From positions 1 through 24,772 of the forward strand of contig CAJWZG010000012.1 in assembly GCA_913049565.1 (NCBI GenBank): 24,772 bases of DNA. Reading direction: 5' to 3'. The notes under the pieces were generated by a model. The model saw only the letters and a list, made by a program, of their open reading frames with translations. It searched no databases and was not told the DNA's origin. This stretch comes from an uncultured Gammaproteobacteria bacterium. Lineage in GTDB: Bacteria; Pseudomonadota; Gammaproteobacteria; Pseudomonadales; Azotimanducaceae_A. Both the position numbers and the translations under genes were made by a program. Below, piece by piece: positions 1 through 7,376 of this stretch. Each line of letters opens with the position of its first letter. The stretch's first letter is position 1.

Positions 1-359
1 CCATCGAGGATGGGGACCTGGCGCCGGTGCGCCGGCTGCTCGGGGGCGGGGACGTCGGTCGCCGCGGCCACGGGCCGCTCCTCGGCCGTCAGCGCGTCCC
101 CGACCTTGGCCGGCAGCCGGCGGTAGTACGCCTCGGAGGGCTTCGGCATGAACTCGAAGCCCGCGCCGAGGGACTGGGCGCGCATCCGCGTGAGCGTGCC
201 GAGGATGTCCGGCGTCTTGAGCGCGATGTGCTGGACCCCGGGGCCCTCGTTCTGCTCGAGGAAGGTCTGGATCTGGCTCTTGCGCTTCGTGCCGAACGTC
301 GGCTCGTTGATGGGCAGCAGCACGAACTCGTTGTTGTTGGCCAGCACCATGCTGTTGAG
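1..359 (-). CDS. HPD: 4-hydroxyphenylpyruvate dioxygenase fragment, plant/algal type (foreign segment)
   Basis: The minus strand encodes about 119 residues of the C-terminal part of 4-hydroxyphenylpyruvate dioxygenase, the Fe(II) enzyme that makes homogentisate in tyrosine breakdown and plastoquinone/tocopherol synthesis. In reading order it shows NSMVLANNNEFVLLPINEP, GTKRKSQIQTFLEQNEGPGV, QHIAL and GFEFMPKPSEAYYRRLP. These match plant and green-algal enzymes; bacterial ones lack the GTKRKSQIQ stretch. The segment is far richer in GC than everything after about 360. No start codon belongs to it: its frame runs straight into the acyltransferase at 348-359 and is still open at base 1. Past the TAEE motif (about base 75) the expected family tail is not recognisable, perhaps because of an intron, divergence or another join. 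I infer contaminating eukaryotic DNA joined to a bacterial contig. Confidence 0.85.
348..359. other. Chimeric junction, bacterial acyltransferase to algal HPPD
   Basis: The minus-strand frame passes without a stop from acyltransferase sequence (VSYELDPCGPSKARELA, then GSYEKSAQED) into dioxygenase sequence (MVLANNNEFVLLPINEP). The bases between, CTCAACAGCATG on the minus strand, encode LNSM. Both families can have similar residues at this point, so a microhomology join is likely. GC content changes sharply here. Confidence 0.75.
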
Positions 360-1166
360 GTCTTCTTGGGCGCTTTTTTCGTAGCTCCCCGTCGCCTCAA
401 TCATCGCCAGTTCACGCGCCTTACTTGGACCGCAAGGATCTAACTCGTAGGACACCGAAACTGGAACAACAGGGGTAACGGCCAACATACGTTCGATGGC
501 GGAATCACTGGCAGTCTTATCCCGATACGCTAGCAAGAGCATTTTCAGCAATGCTGGATCTGTTCGGTCAAATCCGTCTTTCGCACGACCCTGTCGCTGG
601 GCAATCCAGACTGAAACACCCTGCTGCAAAGACTGCTGAATATATCGGCTCGTGCGCCCCAAGGCCTGATATTGCGCACGAGCGCCGGCAACGCTGCGTT
701 CAACCACAAAGCTTTTATTCAACCGCATCAGGTCAGCCGCGAGGGGGTTACTCAGTAAATTATCACCTACTGCCATACGACAAGTGTCGTGCCCCGCATC
801 GTGCAGAAGGTAATTCAGCAGGCTGGAGTCCATAAGGATGTCACGGTGATTCGAAATGAACAGATATTGATCATTCGGGCTCAAGCGCTCCAAGCCACTA
901 ACTGACAGCCGATCGATCGATTTCGCAATAACGGTCTCAAACAAACCAGCAACCATATTTTGGCAATCACGAACGGATTTTAGGTTCCGAGTTTTGTACC
1001 TCAATACACTTTGCGTCAGCCAACGACCTAACAGGCCACGACCGACCCACGTGGGCAAGATCAACTCGCTGGCAGCTTGGGCCAAGTCTTTTGAGGCCAC
1101 CAAACGAGCGAGGACCGCAGGTACTTCATGGTCGTAATACGGGCGTATCGCATCAAATTCGGACAT
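348..1166 (-). CDS. Glycerol-3-phosphate/1-acylglycerol-phosphate acyltransferase-like protein, 3' part missing
   Basis: About 270 residues of a PlsC-like acyltransferase, expected to act at the inner membrane on lipid or lysolipid substrates. Visible signatures are the N-terminal FDAIRPYYDHEVP, the acceptor motif NHRDILMD near residues 106-113 (this family's form of the NHx4-5D box), RLNKSFVVERSV, WIAQRQGRAKDG, and VSYELDPCG followed by KARELA and GSYEK. The start at 1166 is preferred because homologues begin at MSEFDAIRPY and a GGAA lies about 8 bases upstream. An in-frame ATG at 1178 would add four residues. The last roughly 100 residues are replaced by the algal fragment, so this is a contig artefact and not a natural truncation. 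It lies 35 bases after the TauE/SafE gene on the same strand, so the two are probably co-transcribed. The exact substrate is unknown. Confidence 0.8.
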
Positions 1167-1201
1167 GTTGTGTTCCATGAAAGGGATTCACCATAGCTGA
1201 C

Positions 1202-1975
1202 CTATAGCCCTAAAAAATCAAACCGCGCATTTAGCGCGCTAAAGCATATCCAAGCCCCGGTAACCATCAATAGCACGAACACACCTCTTTTAAGGGCTTG
1301 CTCCGACACAACCGGTGGAAATCGCCGGCCTAACCAAGCACCTAGCACCACCACTGGGGCTCCCAAGGCGGCGTAGGTTAATACTGTTGAGGTCAGGGTG
1401 CCGTCGACGAAAACGATCAGTGTTCGCGCTGAGGTAGTCAGTAAAAAATAGCTGAGCAATGTGGCGCGAATAATCGCTACCGAAAGGGGCTGGCTATAGG
1501 CAAACCAGCCAAGTAGCGGCCCGCTGGCTGAGAACAAACCGCCAAGCACACCACCTACAACCCCCATAGTCCAAGTAAACGGCGCCCGAGACTCTTGTGC
1601 CCAACTGCGCGGTTGCAGGCTCATAGACAATCCACCAGCCGTGATAAAGACACCCAAACACAGCTCCAACAGCCACAAACTACTTTCATTGAGATAGAGC
1701 ATGAGCCAATAACCCAGCAACAAACCAGGGACAATCCCTAAAACCAACCATAATAAGATGCGGCGGTTGATTTCCTTGCTGTGACCGCGCAACGACAGTG
1801 CCGAGTTCAACATACTCAGAAAACTCACAACAGCCGCCAGCGTAGGTATGTCCATCAGGCGCAAACCGCCGATGAGAGCCACAGCGATCATGCCCAAAGC
1901 GAAACCGGCCACCGCCTGCACGTAGCTACCAAATAGCAGCACCAAGAGTATGAAAACAAGAGAGGCGTCGAACAT
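1202..1975 (-). CDS. TauE/SafE family membrane permease
   Basis: A 257-residue, very hydrophobic protein with about eight predicted membrane spans arranged as two similar halves, typical of the TauE/SafE family. The N-terminal half has the glycine-rich GSYVQAVAGFALGM stretch. The second half begins around GVVGGVLGGLFSASGPLLGW, where the SASGP segment is a family hallmark. Relatives export or import small anions such as sulfite, sulfoacetate or other organic acids, but the substrate cannot be read from this sequence. The ATG at 1975 gives a normal family length. A 118-base spacer separates it from the divergent SDR gene, and the acyltransferase gene follows closely downstream. Confidence 0.85.
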   Translation of the reverse strand: MFDASLVFILLVLLFGSYVQAVAGFALGMIAVALIGGLRLMDIPTLAAVVSFLSMLNSALSLRGHSKEINRRILLWLVLGIVPGLLLGYWLMLYLNESSLWLLELCLGVFITAGGLSMSLQPRSWAQESRAPFTWTMGVVGGVLGGLFSASGPLLGWFAYSQPLSVAIIRATLLSYFLLTTSARTLIVFVDGTLTSTVLTYAALGAPVVVLGAWLGRRFPPVVSEQALKRGVFVLLMVTGAWICFSALNARFDFLGL

Positions 1976-2093
1976 GCCAGCAGTCTGCCATAACCCGTTC
2001 GCGTCCGGGATCTAACCTTGAACAAACGCTCTATCGCATACTGACCCAAACGGTCATCTGGTACTGTTGTCGCAGTTTTTCGGAGACAACGCT

Positions 2094-2870
2094 ATGGACC
2101 TCGCGCTCAAGAACAAAATCGCCCTTATTACCGGCAGTCACCGGGGCACTGGGCAAATTATTGCGAAAACCCTGCTGCACGAGGGCGCCACGGTTCTCGT
2201 GCATGGGATGCTGCAAACGCAGGCGGAAGCCGCAGTCGAGGAACTGGGCTCGGGGATACCTGTTTGGGGCGACATTGTATCAATCGAGGGAACGGGACAG
2301 CTCATCAAGCAGTGCGAAGCTTTCGATATTTCCATTTTGATTAACAACTTCGGCGCAGCGGACCCTGGTACTTGGAGCACTCAAAACGATGAAGACTGGC
2401 TATTGGCCTATCAGAAAAACGTGCTGTCAGCCCAACGGTTGATTCGGCACCTGTTACCCGCACTTACTGCATTACCTTGGGCACGAATCATCAACTTAGG
2501 CACCGTCGGTTCAACCAGCCCGAATGCCAGAATGCCGGGCTACTACGCAGCAAAGGGTGCACTGGCGAACATCACCGTCGGGCTCGCCAAAGAGGTTGCG
2601 GGCACGAATATCCGCGTCAACTTGGTATCTCCGGGCATGATCCATACGCCAGAGGTAGAGCAAAACTATATGAAAATGGCAGCCAAACGCGGTTGGGGAG
2701 ACACTTGGGAAGAGGTTGAAGCTCACGTCGCCAAAGACATTCCGATACGGCGTATTAGCCGGCGAGAAGAAGTCGCTGCTCTAGTAGCATTTTTATGCGG
2801 TCCGATGGCAGACGCTATCCACGGCCAGAACATACGAATTGATGGCGGCCAACTAGGAATCGTCGACTAA
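2094..2870 (+). CDS. SDR family NAD(P)-dependent oxidoreductase
   Basis: A 258-residue classical short-chain dehydrogenase/reductase with one Rossmann domain, expected to be cytosolic and to oxidise or reduce an alcohol/carbonyl with NAD(P). Visible motifs are TGSHRGTG (residues 13-20, cofactor loop), NNFGA (84-88, variant of NNAG), Y150-x3-K154 in GYYAAK, and SPGMIHT after the active site. At the usual catalytic serine position (13 before the tyrosine) I count Thr137, in NLGTVGS, which is unusual. A longer frame starts with TTG at 2067, but ATG 2094 has GGAGA upstream and gives the normal length. The stop overlaps the next start (TAATG), so it is translationally coupled to the membrane protein. 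The substrate is unknown. Confidence 0.9.
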   Translation: MDLALKNKIALITGSHRGTGQIIAKTLLHEGATVLVHGMLQTQAEAAVEELGSGIPVWGDIVSIEGTGQLIKQCEAFDISILINNFGAADPGTWSTQNDEDWLLAYQKNVLSAQRLIRHLLPALTALPWARIINLGTVGSTSPNARMPGYYAAKGALANITVGLAKEVAGTNIRVNLVSPGMIHTPEVEQNYMKMAAKRGWGDTWEEVEAHVAKDIPIRRISRREEVAALVAFLCGPMADAIHGQNIRIDGGQLGIVD

Positions 2871-3238
2871 TGTCTGACTCATCGCTCAACAACTTGTCAG
2901 TGCGGCTCGCTGGCGTCGTCGTGATTCTAGCCGTCATATTTGTCATTAATCTGAACGTTGATGACACAACTAATCAACTTTGGCTGCCGTTGCTGCTAGC
3001 CGTCGGTGCTTACCTAATGACCCTATCGTTAATGGCAGTCGCAATCACTGTTGCAACACTGGCGGTTTTGCATACGGATCTGGCCGCACCGTTTTGGGTG
3101 CCCGCGATGGCGTATCCAGTGTTAGCGGTTGTTAGCGGGTTTGTCATTAGCTGGCTATTGATACAGCGTTTTCGCCAGCGTATCCAAGACACCCACAAAG
3201 AACGCTGGGCGAATCGACACCGCGAGCCAGAGGAATGA
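2870..3238 (+). CDS. Small hypothetical inner-membrane protein
   Basis: I do not recognise a family. The 122-residue product has three or four hydrophobic segments (roughly residues 11-28, 37-65 and 75-97) and a charged, arginine-rich C-terminal tail (RFRQRIQDTHKERWANRHREPEE region), probably cytoplasmic. It starts inside the stop of the SDR gene (TAATG) and its own stop overlaps the HAD start by four bases (ATGA), so all three should be made together. This placement suggests a role linked to one neighbour, such as membrane anchoring or transport, but nothing in the sequence proves it. Confidence 0.75.
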   Translation: MSDSSLNNLSVRLAGVVVILAVIFVINLNVDDTTNQLWLPLLLAVGAYLMTLSLMAVAITVATLAVLHTDLAAPFWVPAMAYPVLAVVSGFVISWLLIQRFRQRIQDTHKERWANRHREPEE

Positions 3239-3891
3239 CTGCTAAAGCCATACTCTTCGACTTTGATGGCACCTTGGTACCCAATCTAGATTTGGCCGAT
3301 ATGCGTGCGCAGATTGCGGCCATGGCGAAGCAAGCCGGCGTTCCTGACGAGGTTTATGAAGGGTTGTATATCGTTGAAATCATCGAAGCATCCTACGAAT
3401 GGTTGACTCACCAAAATACCGCGATCGCACAGACCGCTGACAGCTACGCCGACGCCAGCCATCGTCGCATTCACGATATTGAGATGCTGGCAGCGACCAC
3501 TACTACTGTCTTTGACCAGGTGCGCGACGTGCTCATCCGACTGAGACAAGATGGATATCGCCTTGGAATCGTGACGCGTAACTGCCGCGCTGCAGTGTTT
3601 ACCATGTTTCCAGACCTTGATCAGTACGTCGACAGCCTACACGCCCGCGACGATGTGCAATTTTTGAAACCCGACCCTCGGCATCTAAAGTCGAATCTCA
3701 ACGCTCTTGGCGCTGTGGCAGCAACGTCTGTAATGGTGGGCGACGGCGCTTTAGATATGCAGGCGGGCGCCGCACTCAACATGCGGTGCGTTGGCGTGCT
3801 GACGGGGAGCAATGATGCAAAGGCTTTGTTTGCCTCCGGCGCCGATGATGTTCTGCAAGATTATCGAGGACTTGTTAATCTACTCAGCTAG
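3235..3891 (+). CDS. HAD family hydrolase (phosphoglycolate phosphatase-like)
   Basis: A 218-residue haloacid dehalogenase superfamily phosphatase. All four HAD motifs are visible: DFDGT with nucleophile Asp9 and acid/base Asp11, VTRN with Thr114, KPDPRH with Lys145, and GDGALDMQAG with Asp170 and Asp174. Residues between about 18 and 90 form an alpha-helical cap of the C1 type, as in phosphoglycolate phosphatase (Gph) or beta-phosphoglucomutase relatives. The Mg-dependent phosphatase fold is clear, but the substrate is not. The start ATG overlaps the previous stop by four bases, and the MOSC gene begins 20 bases after this stop. Confidence 0.9.
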   Translation: MTAKAILFDFDGTLVPNLDLADMRAQIAAMAKQAGVPDEVYEGLYIVEIIEASYEWLTHQNTAIAQTADSYADASHRRIHDIEMLAATTTTVFDQVRDVLIRLRQDGYRLGIVTRNCRAAVFTMFPDLDQYVDSLHARDDVQFLKPDPRHLKSNLNALGAVAATSVMVGDGALDMQAGAALNMRCVGVLTGSNDAKALFASGADDVLQDYRGLVNLLS

Positions 3892-3911
3892 CCATTGGTT
3901 TAGGGGAGTTC

Positions 3912-4787
3912 ATGGACGAGCGCATTACCCAATTGTTTCGCTATCCGGTCAAAAGCATGGGGGGCCACTCGCTGGAACGAGCAGAACTTACCGTCAAGGG
4001 CATGCCCGGAGATAGGGCGTGGACACTGAAAGATGAGGAGCGCGGCGGCATAAAAGGCGGTAAACGCTTCCCCCAACTCTTGGATATGAGTGCGCGCTTT
4101 ACCAGTGAACCCACAACAAAAACGGTTTCTCCTGAAGTGCAGATCACTCTTGCAAACGGGCGCCTAGCGTCATCATCAGATCCGAATATTAATGACATCC
4201 TGAGCGGCGAAGTGAATGCGCCTGTAAGCCTATGGCCTTTGCTACCAAAGGACCAGCTAGAGCACTATCTGCGACCTCCTCTGGATGAAGGCGTAGATCC
4301 TGAAGCGTATTTCCGCGAGGTTTTTGCACGCACTCCCGACGAGCCTTTGCCAGATTTAACAGCGTTCCCTGAAGAATTGTTCGTCTATGAATCTTCACCG
4401 GGCACTTACTTCGACGCTTTCCCGATATTGCTGATGAGTCATGCCAGCCTGCGACACTTCGAGAATATTCAGGCGGAAACAGCAGAAAAATCGCAGTTCG
4501 ATATCCGACGTTTTCGACCCAATATCATCGTTGAAACCGAAGCGTCGGGATTCCCAGAAAACGACTGGGTTGGCCGCCGAGGGAAAATGGGTTCCGCTAC
4601 TGTGAAAGTCGAAATTGAGTGCCCACGCTGTATTATGACGACCCACGGCTTTGATAACCTACCCAAAGACCCGAAGATCATGCGCCACCTTGTCAAAGAA
4701 AATGGTGGCAATCTTGGCGTCTACCTCAGCGTTGAAGAGCCCGGCGAGATCTCGGTTGGCGATTCAATCGAGTGGCTCAATGACTGA
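3912..4787 (+). CDS. MOSC domain-containing protein (YcbX/mARC-like)
   Basis: A 291-residue protein with an N-terminal MOSC beta-barrel (LFRYPVKSMGG at residues 8-18, then GMPGDRAW) and a C-terminal MOSC domain. The MOSC domain holds RFRPNIIVE (201-208), the conserved Cys pair in ECPRCIMTT (Cys237, Cys240) and GNLGVYLSV. MOSC proteins bind molybdenum cofactor through a cysteine; relatives include YcbX and the mitochondrial amidoxime-reducing component, which reduce N-hydroxylated compounds with a partner electron donor. No [2Fe-2S] ferredoxin domain follows, unlike YcbX, so electrons would come from another protein. A GGGGAG ribosome site sits 5 bases before ATG 3912. The gene closes the SDR-membrane protein-HAD-MOSC cluster, and a perfect hairpin overlaps its stop codon. 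Confidence 0.88.
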   Translation: MDERITQLFRYPVKSMGGHSLERAELTVKGMPGDRAWTLKDEERGGIKGGKRFPQLLDMSARFTSEPTTKTVSPEVQITLANGRLASSSDPNINDILSGEVNAPVSLWPLLPKDQLEHYLRPPLDEGVDPEAYFREVFARTPDEPLPDLTAFPEELFVYESSPGTYFDAFPILLMSHASLRHFENIQAETAEKSQFDIRRFRPNIIVETEASGFPENDWVGRRGKMGSATVKVEIECPRCIMTTHGFDNLPKDPKIMRHLVKENGGNLGVYLSVEEPGEISVGDSIEWLND

Positions 4788-4792
4788 GCCAC
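4772..4792 (+). terminator. Hairpin overlapping the MOSC stop codon
   Basis: GTGGCTCA and TGAGCCAC form a perfect 8-base inverted repeat around a 5-base ATGAC loop. The right arm contains the TGA stop. No T-run follows, so it is not a classical intrinsic terminator. It may still end or protect the transcript before the convergent acyl-CoA dehydrogenase gene. Confidence 0.35.
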
Positions 4793-4831
4793 GATCTTAG
4801 GGTAACGCCCGTCTCTCAACGAGTCTTCGCG

Positions 4832-6043
4832 TTAGTTGCTTCCGGTGGGCACCTCACTGAATGACATGCCTTTATCCATGCGCGGCTCTTGGGGCATACC
4901 CAGCACTCGCTCGGCAATAATATTCGCCATGATCTCATCGGTACCGCCGGCGATTCGTCCACCCGGTGCGCCCATATACGTCAGTTGCAACAAACCTGCC
5001 TCTTTCGATAAATTTTCGTCCCATATCGCGCCGCTCATTTCCAACAGGTCCATGCAAAACGATGCCATCTCTTGCGTTTTTGGCGCGCCTACGAGTTTGC
5101 CAATGGAATTCTCTGGCCCGGGAATTTCCCCTCGGGACATTGCGGTCATTGAGCGGTAGCCGGTAAAGCGCAGTCCGGATTCTTGCACATACCAGTCCGC
5201 TAACTTGGCGCGAACAGCACTGTCTTCGATCGCGGGTTTGTCATCGATCATCACCTCGCTAGCGATTCGGTAAGCCACGTCTACGTTAACGCCGGCTCCA
5301 CCGCCGCCGATTGCGGCCCGTTCGTTCATTAGTGTGGTAAGGGCCACTTGCCATCCCTGCCCTACTTCACCCAAACGCTGGCTGTCCGGGATACGCACGT
5401 CTGTAAAATACACTTCGTTAAAGTTTGCTCCGCCAGTCAGCTGTTTGATGGGCTTAATTTCGACGCCAGGAGATTTCATATCCAGGAAGAAATAGCTCAG
5501 ACCTTTATGCTTAGCCACGTTGGGGTCTGTGCGTACAACCAAGATGCCGAAATCCGAGTAATGAGCGCCAGACGTCCAGATTTTTTGTCCGTTGATAACC
5601 CAATCATCGCCATCTTTTACCGCCTTTGTGCGAAGAGCCGCCAAATCCGAGCCTCCTGCAGGCTCGGAAAATAGCTGGCACCAAATCTCTTCGCCGCTGG
5701 CCAGCTTAGGAAGAAAGCGATGATGATGCTCTGGTTGGCCCCATGTCATCAACGTTGGTGCCGCCATGCCTTGACCTATCACGAAAACACCCCCGGGGGT
5801 GTTGTACTTCGCTTCTTCTTGATTCCAGATGACTTGCTCTATAGCCGTTGCCTCTCGGCCACCGTACTTCTTTTCCCAGCGAATGCAGGCCCAACCCGCA
5901 TCGTATTTGCGCTTTTGCCAGAGTTTGGCGGCGGCGATATCGTCTAGTCCGGTAAGCTCATCCGCGCTAGGAACGTTCGCTTTCAGCCATGCAGCTGCTT
6001 CGGCACGAAACGCTGCTTCTTCTTGTGTGTCGTTAAAATCCAT
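4832..6043 (-). CDS. Acyl-CoA dehydrogenase family protein (first-subunit type)
   Basis: A 403-residue flavin-dependent acyl-CoA dehydrogenase: alpha-helical N domain to about residue 125, beta domain with QLFSEPAGGSDLAAL (FAD/substrate-binding signature) and GQKIWTSGAHYSDFGILVVRT, and a C-terminal helical domain ending in GGTDEIMANIIAERVLG. Such enzymes introduce the alpha-beta double bond in acyl-CoA and pass electrons to ETF. In the C-terminal signature the place where medium-chain enzymes carry the catalytic Glu (YEGT) reads IAGGT, as in FadE-type subunits. The next gene upstream (6094-7212) encodes a shorter, second-type dehydrogenase. Actinobacterial steroid side-chain enzymes use adjacent genes of this kind as alpha2beta2 complexes, so a hetero-oligomer is plausible. 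GAGGAAAAATC precedes the ATG. Confidence 0.9.
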   Translation of the reverse strand: MDFNDTQEEAAFRAEAAAWLKANVPSADELTGLDDIAAAKLWQKRKYDAGWACIRWEKKYGGREATAIEQVIWNQEEAKYNTPGGVFVIGQGMAAPTLMTWGQPEHHHRFLPKLASGEEIWCQLFSEPAGGSDLAALRTKAVKDGDDWVINGQKIWTSGAHYSDFGILVVRTDPNVAKHKGLSYFFLDMKSPGVEIKPIKQLTGGANFNEVYFTDVRIPDSQRLGEVGQGWQVALTTLMNERAAIGGGGAGVNVDVAYRIASEVMIDDKPAIEDSAVRAKLADWYVQESGLRFTGYRSMTAMSRGEIPGPENSIGKLVGAPKTQEMASFCMDLLEMSGAIWDENLSKEAGLLQLTYMGAPGGRIAGGTDEIMANIIAERVLGMPQEPRMDKGMSFSEVPTGSN

Positions 6044-6093
6044 GATTTTTCCTCAATTAAATTCTTTGCATCACGCCCCGGGCGTCAATCCCG

Positions 6094-7212
6094 TTAGGCT
6101 GCGTTGTTCTGTTCGTAAGCAGTAATTAAACGGTCTTGCCAGTAGCCTTCGCTACCCACGTTCACCCCTAGCAACTTGGCTCGACGGTAATAAAACTGGC
6201 AATCGAACTCCCATGTGAAGCCCATACCACCGTGGGTTTGTACGTTCTCCTCCGCGGCAAATACCGCAGCCTTTATTGCTCCCACTCGGGCTGTTGCAGC
6301 AGCCAGTGGCAGTTCGGCGCTGTCGGTATTTAGCGCCCAAGCTCCGTAATAGCAGTTGCTGCGAGCCAGCGTATTTTTCACATACATGTTCGCTAGCTTG
6401 TGTTTGATCGCCTGATACGAGGCAATTGCCCGCCCGAACGCATAACGGCCCATGGCGTAATCGCGAGCCTGAATCATTGCCGCATCGGCCAAGCCTACTT
6501 GCTCCCAAGCAAACAGCACGGCTGCCCGATCGAGCAAGCGTTCTGTGGCACCCCAACCCGCACCGTCACCCCCGAGTAGCTCAGCGTCGGCGTTTTCGAA
6601 TGTCAAAACAGCGTGGCCCCGCGAGAAATCTAACGTGCGGACCGACTCTCGTGTAACGCCTGTTTGGTCAAGTTCAACCAGATACCAGCTCGCGCCATCG
6701 CCGGCTACAGACGCGCCCACGACTATCGCAAAGTCTGCCGCACGCCCATCAGCAACAGGCAGCTTACGTCCATTAAGGCCGTTATCGCCCGTGCTCGTTG
6801 TCAGGCTTTTGACGCTAGGCCGACCATTGCCTTCAGCCAAGGCAAACGTGCCGATAGCTTCGCCGGAGGCGAGCAATGGCAACCATTTTTCTTTTTGCTC
6901 TTGCGAGCCGCAAGCCAACAACGCCTCAGTCGCCAAATACACCGATGAACTGAATGGCACTGGTGCCAAAGACCGCCCTAGCTCCTCTGCGATGACGACA
7001 AGCTCTAAGTAAGACAGCCCAAGACCACCGTATTCCTCTGGAATGACGGTTGCCGTCCACCCCATTTCTACGATCTTTCCCCATAAGTTTGCGTCGTAAT
7101 CAGCGTCCCCATCGAGTACGGCCCGCACAGCCGTCGGGGGGCAGTGTTCGGCCAAAAAGCCTCTGGCTTGCTCTCTTAGCAATTCCTGCTCTTCAGAAAA
7201 TTCAAAGTTCAT
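6094..7212 (-). CDS. Acyl-CoA dehydrogenase family protein (partner-subunit type)
   Basis: A 372-residue acyl-CoA dehydrogenase homologue. The N-terminal domain is typical (EEQELLREQARGFLAEHCPP, then GWTATVIPEEYGGLGLSYLE), as is the C-terminal FGRAIASYQAIKHKLANMY and QTHGGMGFTWEFD. The middle domain is weaker: where the usual SEPxxGSD-like stretch is expected it reads ALAEGNGRPS, and GLNGRKLPVADGRAADFAIV replaces the NG-K-WxTNAxxAD pattern. It may therefore bind flavin or substrate poorly and act as a partner to the 4832-6043 product. The first gene of a two-gene operon (50-base gap to the next), it has a very strong ribosome site (GGAGGGGG, 7216-7223) ahead of ATG 7212. The likely role is beta-oxidation of an unusual acyl-CoA, such as a sterol side chain or branched acid. 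Confidence 0.87.
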   Translation of the reverse strand: MNFEFSEEQELLREQARGFLAEHCPPTAVRAVLDGDADYDANLWGKIVEMGWTATVIPEEYGGLGLSYLELVVIAEELGRSLAPVPFSSSVYLATEALLACGSQEQKEKWLPLLASGEAIGTFALAEGNGRPSVKSLTTSTGDNGLNGRKLPVADGRAADFAIVVGASVAGDGASWYLVELDQTGVTRESVRTLDFSRGHAVLTFENADAELLGGDGAGWGATERLLDRAAVLFAWEQVGLADAAMIQARDYAMGRYAFGRAIASYQAIKHKLANMYVKNTLARSNCYYGAWALNTDSAELPLAAATARVGAIKAAVFAAEENVQTHGGMGFTWEFDCQFYYRRAKLLGVNVGSEGYWQDRLITAYEQNNAA

Positions 7213-7376
7213 ATTCCCCCTCCAAGGACTAGTTCATTCCGTTCACTTTGGGTTGAATATAGCAGACGTACCACACCCTCTTCGATGGGGTTCTGCTGAG
7301 TCTTTTCGGACACGGTTTTCGACAACGGCAGGACGACTAGGTCATGACCGTCAACGATTTAGGCTAAACTTCGGTT
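7213..7376. promoter_or_regulatory. Divergent promoter region, acyl-CoA dehydrogenases versus nadE
   Basis: This 164-base spacer separates divergent operons. Toward the dehydrogenases, TATATT (minus strand, 7256-7261) could be a -10 box giving a leader of about 37 bases; no good -35 is seen. Toward nadE, TAAACT (7365-7370) is a possible -10. A perfect 10-base palindrome, GGTCATGACC (7340-7349), lies where a -35 element or repressor would bind. All are pattern-based guesses. Confidence 0.35.

Noticed and set aside
551..835. Plus-strand 94-codon frame
   Set aside because: It is antisense to the acyltransferase, which has clear motifs on the other strand.
1..1166. A genuine acyltransferase-HPPD fusion enzyme
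   Set aside because: Both parts are incomplete within their domains, differ strongly in GC, and derive from different kingdoms; a chimeric join explains it better.
1976..2093. A sigma70 promoter between the TauE and SDR genes
   Set aside because: TTGAAC is present at 2018 but no -10 lies at acceptable spacing.
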